Source: Noviherbaspirillum aridicola
Lineage (GTDB): Bacteria > Pseudomonadota > Gammaproteobacteria > Burkholderiales > Burkholderiaceae_D
Length of the DNA: 64,000 nucleotides
Assembly: GCF_019656455.1 (NCBI RefSeq)
Contig: NZ_BPMK01000009.1
Location: 158,591-222,590, forward strand
Reading direction: 5' to 3'
Shown here: positions 40,083 to 48,632 of the stretch, one piece after another
Position numbering within the stretch: the first letter of the stretch is position 1
How the letters are laid out: every line of letters starts with the position of its first letter
The notes under the pieces: generated by a model
Database searches by the model: none
What the model saw: the letters and a program-made list of their open reading frames with translations, nothing else
Told to the model about the DNA's origin: nothing
Translations under genes and position numbers: made by a program

Positions 40083-41036
40083 TCAGTGTTCGGCGGCGGC
40101 GGCGCGGGAAGTCGTGGCGCGGTCCTTGTCCGGCGGTGCCGCGGGCTGCGCTGGCTGCGTGGTCGCTGCTTCCGGCGGTTTGAACGAGGGTGGCGGGCGA
40201 AACGCTTGCAGATTGAGCGCTTCCGGCGTCAGTTTCGAGGCGTTCCCGTACAGCACGGGGATTTCACGGGCGCCGTCGCCCTGCAGCAGTTCGACGTCGC
40301 TTCCGAGCAGGGCAGCGAGCGCGGCGTGGTTGACGGTCAGCGGCTGCTTGTCGTTGGGGTTGCGCAGCAAGGCCGTCAGCTTGCCCGCCTCGCGCGCGAT
40401 GATGATGTTCTGGGCCTGTTCCGCGGTCGTGTCGAGCGTCACCGTGGAATAGGAGCGTTTCTCGCCGCTCTTTGGATCGTCCACCGAGCGCTGTCCGGTC
40501 GCCATCACCTGCACGCCCTGCATCAAGGGCAGCGTCGCTTTTTTCGACTTGCGGTCGATCGTCACGATGAGGTCGATGAGATCGCCGGGCTCCAGCATGC
40601 CGGAGATGGAATTGATTTCATCGACCGGCACCGTCATCGCCCGTCGTCCGCTCGCGACGCGCGCGGAAAACGTCGGTGTCTTCCGCCCCTCGACCAGACC
40701 CCAGATCACCATCTCGCCCGCCTTCATGGGATAGGCCAGGGCCTGTCCGTTGAGATTCCCGAACTGCTCGGGCGTGACGGCGACGGAATGCGCGTAATCG
40801 ACCGGCACGTTGCGTATCGCGACCGTCTCCGAGGTAAGCGGCGTGCCTTTGTTCAGGTCCCGCTTGGCGACGATCACCGGCACGGTCTTGCCTTTCGCTC
40901 TGGCTTCGATCTCTGCGATCTGGCGCGACAGGTAGCTGTAGGCAATCAGCGCGGCGACCAGGCCGATGCCGATGGCGGCGGCGAGCACGGCCCACGTCTT
41001 GTTCTGGCGGATGGTGTCAGGTATGGAAATGCGCAT
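40083..41036 (-). CDS. cpaB: Flp pilus assembly protein CpaB
   Basis: The 317-residue protein has an N-terminal membrane helix (about 14-34), a SAF domain (about 50-110, VIVAKRDLNKGTPL) and the RcpC/CpaB periplasmic domain. A Pro-rich tail ends it. It works with the secretin CpaC. It is two bases after the small pilin gene. Confidence 0.9.
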   Translation of the reverse strand: MRISIPDTIRQNKTWAVLAAAIGIGLVAALIAYSYLSRQIAEIEARAKGKTVPVIVAKRDLNKGTPLTSETVAIRNVPVDYAHSVAVTPEQFGNLNGQALAYPMKAGEMVIWGLVEGRKTPTFSARVASGRRAMTVPVDEINSISGMLEPGDLIDLIVTIDRKSKKATLPLMQGVQVMATGQRSVDDPKSGEKRSYSTVTLDTTAEQAQNIIIAREAGKLTALLRNPNDKQPLTVNHAALAALLGSDVELLQGDGAREIPVLYGNASKLTPEALNLQAFRPPPSFKPPEAATTQPAQPAAPPDKDRATTSRAAAAEH

Positions 41037-41038
41037 GG

Positions 41039-41239
41039 TCAGTACGGAAGCGACAAGGCAAAGCTGAAGCGACGGTAGGCGGTCTGGAATGCCGACAGCA
41101 GTTGGCTGAGCACGCTGTCCTCGCCTTGCATGCCGACGCCGAGTGCGAAGGCGAGTGCGGCGCAGACGATGACGTATTCGATGGAGGATTGGCCCGTTAC
41201 CCGGTGGCGGCGGACTGAACGGAGTCGCTGGTCTGTCAT
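41039..41239 (-). CDS. Small Flp/TadE-type minor pilin
   Basis: The 66-residue protein has GQSSIEYVIVCAALAFALGV, a class III prepilin signal in which peptidase cleaves after Gly and the conserved Glu follows five residues on. The rest is short and lacks a globular domain. It may be a minor pilin. The ATG overlaps the upstream stop by ATGA. Confidence 0.75.
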   Translation of the reverse strand: MTDQRLRSVRRHRVTGQSSIEYVIVCAALAFALGVGMQGEDSVLSQLLSAFQTAYRRFSFALSLPY

Positions 41240-42009
41240 TGCTCGCTCCCGGTGACCGTGGTGAGATTCAGAATGACGGCGGTTTGGGCTTCGCCCGTCC
41301 GGAAGACGGTGGCCATTCCCTCCTTGCCACTGCCTTTGAAGTACATCGTCGTTCCTGTCATGGCCCGTCCTGACGCAGCTGCCGGCGATACGCCCCCGCC
41401 GGTGGTTCGCTCAAGCTGGAGACCCTCTTCACGCAATATGCGCTTGAGGCTCTCCTGGTTGAGCAGTTCGTCGTGACCGTTGACGAAGGCGATGAAAGTC
41501 GCCGTCTGGCCCGCGTCAACCGATTCGATACGACTCAACAGCTGCGACCCGTTGGGCAATCGGTTCTGCCAGCGCTCCCTTGCGGCGAGTTCTGCGTCAT
41601 GGCCGCGCTGTATGTCTTTCAGGGAAGCAATGGAAACAAGGCCTTTGGTACCCTGGCCTGCGGACTCCAGCTGTACCGTGATGTACTGCCCCGCCCATTC
41701 CTTGCCGAGAATCTGCCGATTCCCCATCTTGTTCTCGGCCAGCGGCTCACCGAGCTGCTGGCGATACCACTTGACGACGCTGGAGGGTGGGCGCGGGGAG
41801 ATGAAGCCGCTGACACGAGACGTCACCCCATTCACCTTGAACGTCGTGGCATCGACGTCGACGCGTCTGGCCTCCGGAGGAATGGGAGGATGGTCGGCGG
41901 CCTGGGCGGAGAACGCCGCAGCGAGTGCGGCGATCGCCAGCGCCAAGCAAGCGTGCCGGACCACAAACCGGCCGCGTTTCTGGCGTTCAGCTAGTGAAAA
42001 AATGTGCAT
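41236..42009 (-). CDS. Exported Tad-locus protein of unknown function
   Basis: The 257-residue product has a signal peptide ending in SAQA and a mixed alpha/beta periplasmic part with no recognised motif. AAGGAGG precedes the ATG at 42009; a TTG at 42024 overlapping the tadE stop is an alternative. It sits between the TadE and small-pilin genes, so it likely serves the pilus. Confidence 0.7.
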   Translation of the reverse strand: MHIFSLAERQKRGRFVVRHACLALAIAALAAAFSAQAADHPPIPPEARRVDVDATTFKVNGVTSRVSGFISPRPPSSVVKWYRQQLGEPLAENKMGNRQILGKEWAGQYITVQLESAGQGTKGLVSIASLKDIQRGHDAELAARERWQNRLPNGSQLLSRIESVDAGQTATFIAFVNGHDELLNQESLKRILREEGLQLERTTGGGVSPAAASGRAMTGTTMYFKGSGKEGMATVFRTGEAQTAVILNLTTVTGSEQ

Positions 42010-42020
42010 GAGTGCCTCCT

Positions 42021-42800
42021 TCAACGCGTGCGATCATCCGGGACGAGGTCCTGCCAGAAATCGAGCTGCCCCAGGCGGGGTCCTCGTATGCCGCCGACCA
42101 GGTCGATCGGCGTTACCTCGGCGTCCGCCTCGGCGCCAAGGGATCTGAGGCCGTCCAGCTCCGTCACGCGATACACTCGTTCGTCGGTATGGTCCGGACT
42201 CGAGGCCGTCCATGGGTCGATCAGTACGCTGCTGGTGCGGGTGACAGCGAGGTTGATGCGGTCGAATGGTTCATAGCTCCGCAAGCCGGAAGGAAGATTG
42301 GCAATGCGAACCGATACGTCTGCGCGGTAGATCCCCGGCGTTTCAACGCCGATGCGATCCGCGAGCGGCTGATAATTACCGCGGTCCGAAGAGCGGATGA
42401 AAGCGTCTTCGTGGTGTGAACCGGCGTTCTCGCCAAAGCTGACGGTGACATCGCTGTCGATGTCATTGATAAGCGGGTCTCCCCGCGGCCCGTGCCAGAA
42501 CATGTTGCGATGGGCCGCGAAGTTGCCTGCCGTGTCGCCGGTCTTGATCCATGCCTCGCTGTTGCTGAAAAAGCGCCGCCTGATTTCGCTGGCAAGCTGA
42601 TCTTCAGGTTTCCAGCTGCCGGTGTGGTTGCGGATGCTTGCGTCAAACGCGGCGTAGCGGCTTCCCATTTGCGTTGCATGAACGATGTCCTGATACTTGG
42701 CGATGACCGGAATCAGCAAAAAGAGCGGAATCAGGGCGAAGGCAAGGACGAGGAACTCGGTGAGGGCCTGGCCGGCAACATTGGATGCGCGAAAGTTCAT
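42021..42800 (-). CDS. TadE-like pseudopilin
   Basis: The 259-residue protein has a class III-type N-terminus, GQALTEFLVLAFALIPLFLL, followed by a hydrophilic periplasmic domain. TadE proteins are processed by a prepilin peptidase and act as minor pilins. It overlaps the upstream gene by ATGA. Confidence 0.8.
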   Translation of the reverse strand: MNFRASNVAGQALTEFLVLAFALIPLFLLIPVIAKYQDIVHATQMGSRYAAFDASIRNHTGSWKPEDQLASEIRRRFFSNSEAWIKTGDTAGNFAAHRNMFWHGPRGDPLINDIDSDVTVSFGENAGSHHEDAFIRSSDRGNYQPLADRIGVETPGIYRADVSVRIANLPSGLRSYEPFDRINLAVTRTSSVLIDPWTASSPDHTDERVYRVTELDGLRSLGAEADAEVTPIDLVGGIRGPRLGQLDFWQDLVPDDRTR

Positions 42801-43627
42801 TTCTTCCTCTCCCTATCCTCGTGATCGTCCTCCACCGGAGGCATGGGGATTTGACGAAGGCCTTCCGGGATCGAAAAGACGCTTTCGGGGAATTCGATGT
42901 TCATCCGGACGACGTCCGCCTTGAAGTCGTGCACCGCATCTTTCCACTGCAGCTGCAAACCGGGCAGATGTCCGTCATGAAATGCATCCATGATCGGAAA
43001 GTCGCTCTTTGGCTGCGCTATGCAGATCTCTATGGGTGGCGTGCCGAGATACACGTTGCACGGATAACCGGCAATGTCGCGAACGCCCGCCTTGCGGAAA
43101 CCGGGATAGCGAGCATTGGGAGGCGGTGCGACCATGCGCCGGTGGGCAGCAACGTCGCACTGTCCATAGGCAGTCTTCTCCGTCGTCCGCGCAAGACAGC
43201 TACCTGCTGCAGACCGGAGAACGATCTTTTCATACGAGCGCTCCTCTAGATCGCAGTTTGAGCGCTTGACCCGGTAGCGATACACGCGATTGAAAGCGAT
43301 CGTGCGCGTGCGAGAGTAGTAAATTTCGCGTTCCGCCCGGCTGCGGGTGGCAGGCCAGCCGCCTGTGGGTTCCAGGAGGTAGGGTTTTCCATCCGCCTTG
43401 TTATTACGCACACAGGTTCTATGTTGATCAATCAAGTCTCTCATACCGTATGGCGAGGTTTCCCTCTCCTGTTTCGATACGAGGTGCACGTAGTGGCCGA
43501 CGACACGCTCATCCAGTCTTCCTTTATCCTCGGCGGCGCTTGCGCCGGTACATCCAAGTGCACTCATGATGGTTGACAGAATAAAGATGGCTGCCGAGGA
43601 GGCATGCAAGCGGAAAGTGACAGTCAT
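42797..43627 (-). CDS. Exported Cys-containing Tad-locus protein of unknown function
   Basis: The 276-residue product has a signal peptide ending ASA-AEDKG and about seven Cys residues in the mature part. It ends with a charged tail rich in Glu/Asp/Arg. It overlaps the TadG-like gene upstream and the TadE gene downstream by four bases each, so it belongs to the pilus operon. No family is recognised. Confidence 0.7.
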   Translation of the reverse strand: MTVTFRLHASSAAIFILSTIMSALGCTGASAAEDKGRLDERVVGHYVHLVSKQERETSPYGMRDLIDQHRTCVRNNKADGKPYLLEPTGGWPATRSRAEREIYYSRTRTIAFNRVYRYRVKRSNCDLEERSYEKIVLRSAAGSCLARTTEKTAYGQCDVAAHRRMVAPPPNARYPGFRKAGVRDIAGYPCNVYLGTPPIEICIAQPKSDFPIMDAFHDGHLPGLQLQWKDAVHDFKADVVRMNIEFPESVFSIPEGLRQIPMPPVEDDHEDRERKK

Positions 43628-45078
43628 GGCAGGGCAACTCCTTGAAGCGCTCGCGCTGTAGCCACGCTTCCGTCCTGCACGAGGCCCACATGCCAGTAGG
43701 GATTGAACAGACTGCCTGTCTCGTGGCCGCCGCGACAGTTGTCCCGTGAGCCCCCGAGGCCTCCCGCACAGCTCCCGAGAGGCCGGCGGAAATACACCTT
43801 ACTTGTCGACACCGCGACAAGCTCATTCGACGGGGCGTTGGCCCGGTTGTTGTTCAGGCGTGGAGTAACGACGATACGGGACCGACCTTCTGATGTGCTT
43901 GTTTGCGCCACATGGCGTCTGAGACGAACGGAAAAACGCAGTGAGGGATCTTCGGACTCAATATCTTCCCGTGACAGATCAAAAAACTCGGGTATGCCGG
44001 AGTAACCCCATGAAGAGGACAATGAGGTCGCCATGGCGAGCGGGGTGTTGAACTTATTCTTCAGAACTGAATAGTCATAGTGCCGCGGGTCCGGGTCCAC
44101 GCTCGCTGTTTCGGCAGCCGACTGCCCGCCTGTCCCAACGATCTTTTCGACCGGTCTCAAGCATTGCGTGTCCCATTGGTTCTGTGGCTTCCACACATGC
44201 TCGGACATCGTGTCGATCGCTTTCCACTCGTCCAGGCCAAGTAGTTCTGTTCCTCCGGCTCGCGCAATCCAGTCGGTATGATTGTGATTCCGCGCAGTGG
44301 AGCAGTCCGGGTAGGTGGCGTCGAGCGACCACGAGCGGGATTCCTGAAATCTGTCCAGCTTCGCTGCGGTCTGCGCCAATTCGCCAAATCGTTCGCGCTC
44401 GTTGCCGGTGTACTCCTTGACGAAAGAGCGAAACGAATCCGGTCCTGACGGCAGCGGCTCGGCGACGACCGTTCCGTCGGCCCCCCTCCGGTAGTTGGCC
44501 TCCGCGACCTCGTCCATCACCTGCTGACGCGCGGTCAGCATTCCCTGGTACGCGGTCGTCTGCGCATTCCTCAGCAAACCCGAAATCGCCTCGTCGGCTT
44601 GACGAGCCAATTTTTCAAGTTCATCTCTCTCGCCTCCGCCATTCGAGTTGTCACTCCGCTCCTGAAGCGCCAAATAGCTCGAGAAATATGCCGGGTACTT
44701 GACGGGATTACCGAGCCGGCTCCCTCTCTGCGCCGCGGTGTCCGCATACTGCCGCCACGAAGACAAACTCACCAACTGCGCAATCGCCACCGTATTGGCC
44801 AGCATCGCCCGGTTTGTGTACGCGAGATAGTTGAGCGTCCGCGCATGCATGACGCCGGCGCTGTAGGCAACCGCGTCCGCGGTATTGACGAGCTTCGATT
44901 TCTCACTCGACAGCTGGCCGGTATTGAAAAGGAAGAACAGCGCCGCCAGGCCGCCGGTCATGATGAAGAGACCATAGACCAGGGCCTGGCCGCGCTGTTT
45001 CCTGTTCCCGCAACGTGCGCCGCTCTGCCTGCGCGTGGTACGGCTGGCTGGAACGGGGGACGAAGTACGATGGGACAT
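43624..45078 (-). CDS. TadG-like pilus assembly protein
   Basis: The 484-residue protein has a basic N-terminus and then GQALVYGLFIMTGGLAALFF, the TadG/TadE-like membrane segment. SEKSKLVNTADAVAYSAGV, typical of the Tad N-terminal domain, follows, then a long periplasmic part. It starts two bases after the Flp gene and overlaps the next gene by ATGA. TadG is needed for anchoring or secretion of the pilus. Confidence 0.8.
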   Translation of the reverse strand: MSHRTSSPVPASRTTRRQSGARCGNRKQRGQALVYGLFIMTGGLAALFFLFNTGQLSSEKSKLVNTADAVAYSAGVMHARTLNYLAYTNRAMLANTVAIAQLVSLSSWRQYADTAAQRGSRLGNPVKYPAYFSSYLALQERSDNSNGGGERDELEKLARQADEAISGLLRNAQTTAYQGMLTARQQVMDEVAEANYRRGADGTVVAEPLPSGPDSFRSFVKEYTGNERERFGELAQTAAKLDRFQESRSWSLDATYPDCSTARNHNHTDWIARAGGTELLGLDEWKAIDTMSEHVWKPQNQWDTQCLRPVEKIVGTGGQSAAETASVDPDPRHYDYSVLKNKFNTPLAMATSLSSSWGYSGIPEFFDLSREDIESEDPSLRFSVRLRRHVAQTSTSEGRSRIVVTPRLNNNRANAPSNELVAVSTSKVYFRRPLGSCAGGLGGSRDNCRGGHETGSLFNPYWHVGLVQDGSVATARALQGVALP

Positions 45079-45080
45079 GC

Positions 45081-45377
45081 TTAATTTCCGCCGCCACCGC
45101 CTGCGCCTGCAGCTCGCGCGGTAGCGTTGTCGTAGCTGTCCAGACCCTTCGCACGTGTTTCGCCCATGGCGCCATCGGCGGAGGTTTGTGCCTGCTGAAT
45201 CGCCGGTCTTGCCGATTGACCCGCCACCTCCTGCGCAATACCGGCCGTTTGATTACGTATCGTCTGCCCAAAGAACTGATACACCCCGATCGCCGCCACC
45301 GCGATCAGTGCGACGATGATGATGTACTCCGTCATGCCCTGCCCCGTCTGTTTGCGCTTGATGGAAAGCCTGCCCAC
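45081..45377 (-). CDS. Flp-type pilin, first gene of the Tad operon
   Basis: The 98-residue pilin precursor has GQGMTEYIIIVALIAVAAIG, the class III prepilin signal with the essential Glu. A Gln/Ala-rich tail ends in Gly repeats. It is longer than typical Flp (about 50-70 residues). The start is GTG at 45377 with a perfect GGAGG. A sigma70-type promoter lies about 50 bases upstream. Confidence 0.85.
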   Translation of the reverse strand: MGRLSIKRKQTGQGMTEYIIIVALIAVAAIGVYQFFGQTIRNQTAGIAQEVAGQSARPAIQQAQTSADGAMGETRAKGLDSYDNATARAAGAGGGGGN

Positions 45378-45850
45378 GATGTCCTCCTGTACGGTGAGTT
45401 AGAAAAACAGCAACAGCGAGCGGAGGAAGATAGTTAACAGGTATTCAACTGTCAATGTGGCAAGAGCCCAACGGTGCAAGGTGATGCGATGATTTCGCTA
45501 CGTTATCGGTAGCGCAAAAGCGGGCAGGGAGTGTCGCAGGATTGAAACGGTGCGTGCTGCGCGAAACAGTGGCGCCGCAAGCGTGAGGCCTTGTTTTACA
45601 AGGGAGATGCCTCGCGAACCTGGCGTGTCGGGGGAATTATCCGCGTGTTTCGCTTTTGAGATCAGCGGCCGGGGCAACGGCGGAACGAACGCAGCGACGT
45701 GGTAACAATTAGAAACCCATTTCCCGTCCGGCGATGCTGGTGGCGGCCTTCGGAAGTGCGATTTCGAATACATTCCGCCCCGGTCTGCGGCGGTCGACGA
45801 AATCGGCCCCGACCGCGGCCGCCGCCGGGCGGGGCAGGAAGCGGCGGCAA
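45378..45850. other. Intergenic region with Tad operon promoter, 473 bases
   Basis: The spacer separates the Flp pilin gene from the end of the ABC permease gene, both minus strand. The left part holds the pilus promoter. The rest shows an AT-poorer stretch near 45780-45850 and no convincing gene or terminator hairpin. Short open frames here look random. Confidence 0.6.
45427..45455 (-). promoter_or_regulatory. Strong sigma70-type promoter of the Tad pilus operon
   Basis: On the minus strand a consensus TTGACA (45450-45455) and TATCTT (45427-45432) are separated by exactly 17 bases. Transcription should start near 45420, about 43 bases before the GTG of the Flp gene. This would drive the whole pilus, and probably the toxin and immunity genes. 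Confidence 0.75.
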
Positions 45851-46618
45851 CTAGGAGGCCGTGCCGCCGCGATGCGCCCAACCCGTCGTGCGCTTCTCGA
45901 CAATGGCGAACAGCTCATACATCGCCATCGCCATCGCGCCGATGACCACCAGTCCGGCGAAGGCGAGCGGCATCTTCATCGACGAGCCCGCCGACACCAG
46001 CAGATAGCCGATGCCTTCATTGGCGGCGTTCATCTCCGACACGGTGGAGCCGACGAAGGCGAGCGTGATGGCCACCTTCAGCGAGGCGAAGAAGTAGGGC
46101 ATCGAACGCGGCAGGCCGACCTTGAGCAGCACGTCCATGCGGCGCGCGCCGAGCACGCGCAGCACGTCTTCCAGCTCCGGCTCCAGCGTGGCCAGGCCGG
46201 TGGCGATGTTGACCATGATCGGAAAGAAGGAGATCAGGAACGCGGTCAGGATCGCCGGACCGGCGCCGATGCCGAACCACACCACCAGGATCGGCACGAA
46301 GGCGGCCTTGGGCAGCGCGTTGAAGGCGGTCATCAGCGGATAGGCGGCCGCATACAGCACCGGCGAGGAGCCGATCAGGAAGCCGAGCGCGACGCCCACC
46401 GCGACGGCGATGCCGAAGCCCGCCATGGTGACCCAGAAGGTGCGCCAGGCATGGGTGGCGATGGGGCCGGCGTATTCGATGAGCGACTGGCCGATCGCAT
46501 AGGGGCTGGGGAAGATGAACTCGGAGACGGCGAACGCGCTGCAGATGATCTGCCACAGGATGAGGATGGCGAACAGCAGCACCCAGGGGGCGAAAGTCTT
46601 GATGGCTTTGGTATTCAT
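45851..46618 (-). CDS. ABC transporter permease (nitrate/sulfonate/taurine type)
   Basis: The 255-residue protein has about six membrane helices and the BPD_transp_1 loop with an EAA-type motif (LRVLGARRMDVLLKVGLP). It partners the ATPase and binding protein upstream. AAGGAG precedes the ATG at 46618. Substrate is unknown but aromatic, sulfonate or thiamine-precursor uptake is usual for this family. Confidence 0.9.
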   Translation of the reverse strand: MNTKAIKTFAPWVLLFAILILWQIICSAFAVSEFIFPSPYAIGQSLIEYAGPIATHAWRTFWVTMAGFGIAVAVGVALGFLIGSSPVLYAAAYPLMTAFNALPKAAFVPILVVWFGIGAGPAILTAFLISFFPIMVNIATGLATLEPELEDVLRVLGARRMDVLLKVGLPRSMPYFFASLKVAITLAFVGSTVSEMNAANEGIGYLLVSAGSSMKMPLAFAGLVVIGAMAMAMYELFAIVEKRTTGWAHRGGTAS

Positions 46619-46628
46619 GGTGTCTCCT

Positions 46629-47414
46629 TCAACTGCTGCGCACGCGGCCGATGTGCTCGCGCAGTTCATGCACGAGCGCGGTGAACGGCTCGGTATAGGT
46701 GATGTCGAGTTCGCGCGGCTGCGGCAGCGGGTTTTCGCGGCGGGCGACGATGCGTCCCGGGCGCTTGCTCATCACATAGATGGTGTCGGCCAGGAAGGCG
46801 GCCTCGCGCAGGTCGTGCGTGACGAGGATGACGTTGAACCTGCGCTCGGCCCACAGGTCGCGCAGCACGCACCAGAGTTCTTCGCGGGTGAAGGCGTCGA
46901 GCGCGCCGAAGGGCTCGTCGAGCAGCAGCATCTTCGGCTCATGGATCAGCGCGCGGCAGATCGAAGCGCGCTGCTGCATGCCGCCGGACAGCTGCCACGG
47001 GTATTTGTGGGCGTAGCCGTCCAGACCGACCGTCCTGAGCAGCTTCAGTGCGCGCTCTTCGTAGCGCGCGCGCTCACGCTTGAAGTTGCTGCGATAGGGT
47101 TCGACGATCTCCAGCGGCAGCAGCACGTTGTCGAGCGTGGTGCGCCACGGCAGCAGGGTCGGTGCCTGGAAGGCCATGCCGACGAACTTGAGCGGACCGG
47201 TCACCGGTTCGCCGCCGATGCTGACCCGTCCCCGGGTCGGCGGCTTGAGGCCGGTGGCCAGCTTCATGAAGGTGGACTTGCCGCAGCCGGAGGGGCCGAC
47301 GATGGCGATGAATTCGCCCTGCCGGGTCTGCAGCGAGATGTCTTCGACGGCGAACTCGTCGGAGTTGCCGTAGGCGAGGAAGACGCGTTGAAAATCGACG
47401 AAGGTTTCGGACAT
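46629..47414 (-). CDS. ABC transporter ATP-binding protein
   Basis: The 261-residue ATPase has Walker A GPSGCGKST, the signature LSGGMQQR, Walker B LLLDEPFGALD and the switch His in VTHD. It belongs to the nitrate/sulfonate/taurine group. It is ten bases before the permease gene. Confidence 0.95.
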   Translation of the reverse strand: MSETFVDFQRVFLAYGNSDEFAVEDISLQTRQGEFIAIVGPSGCGKSTFMKLATGLKPPTRGRVSIGGEPVTGPLKFVGMAFQAPTLLPWRTTLDNVLLPLEIVEPYRSNFKRERARYEERALKLLRTVGLDGYAHKYPWQLSGGMQQRASICRALIHEPKMLLLDEPFGALDAFTREELWCVLRDLWAERRFNVILVTHDLREAAFLADTIYVMSKRPGRIVARRENPLPQPRELDITYTEPFTALVHELREHIGRVRSS

Positions 47415-47468
47415 GATGCTTTTCAGGTTGCCCCCGCCGTCGTTGGCGGGGGGATGGGGTCCGAAAGA

Positions 47469-48500
47469 TTATTTCGGGAAGACGTTGAGTTCGGCCGCGG
47501 CGGGCAGGTAGGACGAATCCCAGATCGCCTTCGGATCGACGCGGGTCTTGGTGCCGTAGGCATCCGAGACCTGCGACGCCATCAGCGACAGGCGCGGCGC
47601 GGAGACCTGGCCGAAGCCCTCGGCCTTTGCGTTCGGCGTGGCGATCGAGCTGGCGATGGCGAGCCTGAGGCGGCGCAGCTCCAGCTTTTCATCGATCAGG
47701 CCGTCGCGCTCCTTGACGCTCTTGATCGCCTCTTCGGGATTGGCCATCACATCCTTCGCCGCCCTGGCGAACGCGCGCAGGAAGCCCTTCACCGCTTCCG
47801 GCTTTTGCCTGATGAACGCATCCGAGGCGATGATCGCGTTGCCGTACAGCTTGACGCCGTAGTTCGGGTAGGGCATGACCACCACGTCCTCATCCTTGAC
47901 GCCGCGCGCGTTCAGGTTGAGCAGCGAGGTGAAGTAGAAGCCGGTGATGGCGTCGACGTCGCCGCGCACCAGCATGGTTTCGCGCAGTGGCGGATCCATG
48001 CTGACCCAGGTCGATTTGGCCGGATCGAGCTGGTTGGCCTTGGCGAAGATCGGGTAGGCGCGGCGGCCGGCGTCGAACACCGGGCTGCCGAGCTTCTTGC
48101 CGGTCAGATCGGCCGGCGTCCTGATGCCGCTCTTCTTGAGCGCGAAGATCGCGGCCGGGGTGTCGTTGTACACCATCATCACGCCCACCGGCTTGCCCGG
48201 CGCGGTCGGATTGTTGGCGGTGAATTCCATCAGGGCGGCGAGATCCGCGAAGCCCATGTCATAGGTGCCGGAGGCGACCCGGTTGACGGCGTTGCCGGAG
48301 CCGTTGCCGGCGTCGATGGTGACGTCCAGCTTTTCCTGCGCAAAGTAACCCTTGCTCTTGGCGACCAGGAACAGCGCCGACGGTCCTTCGAAGCGCCAGT
48401 CGAGCTGGAACTTGATCCTGGTTTCCTGCGCCAGGGCCGGCAGGGCGAGCACGCACAGCGCGAGGCCGGCGGCGAGTCGTGATACGCGTGATGAGCGCAT
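47469..48500 (-). CDS. ABC transporter substrate-binding protein (NMT1/THI5-like)
   Basis: The 343-residue periplasmic protein has a signal peptide ending ALA-QETRI and the two-lobe NMT1-like fold (IKFQLDWRFEGPSALFLVAK). Such proteins bind thiamine precursors, sulfonates or aromatic acids. GAGGAA precedes the ATG at 48500. It is in line with the ATPase and permease genes and follows the porin gene. Confidence 0.9.
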   Translation of the reverse strand: MRSSRVSRLAAGLALCVLALPALAQETRIKFQLDWRFEGPSALFLVAKSKGYFAQEKLDVTIDAGNGSGNAVNRVASGTYDMGFADLAALMEFTANNPTAPGKPVGVMMVYNDTPAAIFALKKSGIRTPADLTGKKLGSPVFDAGRRAYPIFAKANQLDPAKSTWVSMDPPLRETMLVRGDVDAITGFYFTSLLNLNARGVKDEDVVVMPYPNYGVKLYGNAIIASDAFIRQKPEAVKGFLRAFARAAKDVMANPEEAIKSVKERDGLIDEKLELRRLRLAIASSIATPNAKAEGFGQVSAPRLSLMASQVSDAYGTKTRVDPKAIWDSSYLPAAAELNVFPK

Positions 48501-48521
48501 GAATATTTCCTCTTCTAGGTA

Positions 48522-48620
48522 GTGCAGGCCTCCGTGCCTGCACCGTTGCGGGCGTCCGCAGAAAAATCGCTTGCGGCGCCGCCCGGGCGTGCGCCGCGGT
48601 GCAGGCACGGAGACCTGCAC
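48522..48620. repeat. REP-like inverted repeat between porin and binding-protein genes
   Basis: A 23-base arm at 48522-48544 (GTGCAGGCCTCCGTGCCTGC and on) returns inverted at 48598-48620 with one mismatch. Each arm is itself palindromic. The 53-base centre is also GC-rich and structured. Elements of this kind are intergenic REP palindromes that may stabilise or attenuate mRNA within an operon. Confidence 0.75.
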
Positions 48621-48632
48621 GACCGGGTTACG

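Noticed and set aside
45498..45881. 127-residue minus-strand frame upstream of the Flp gene
   Set aside because: No ribosome site, no domain, low-complexity N-terminus; it covers the promoter region.
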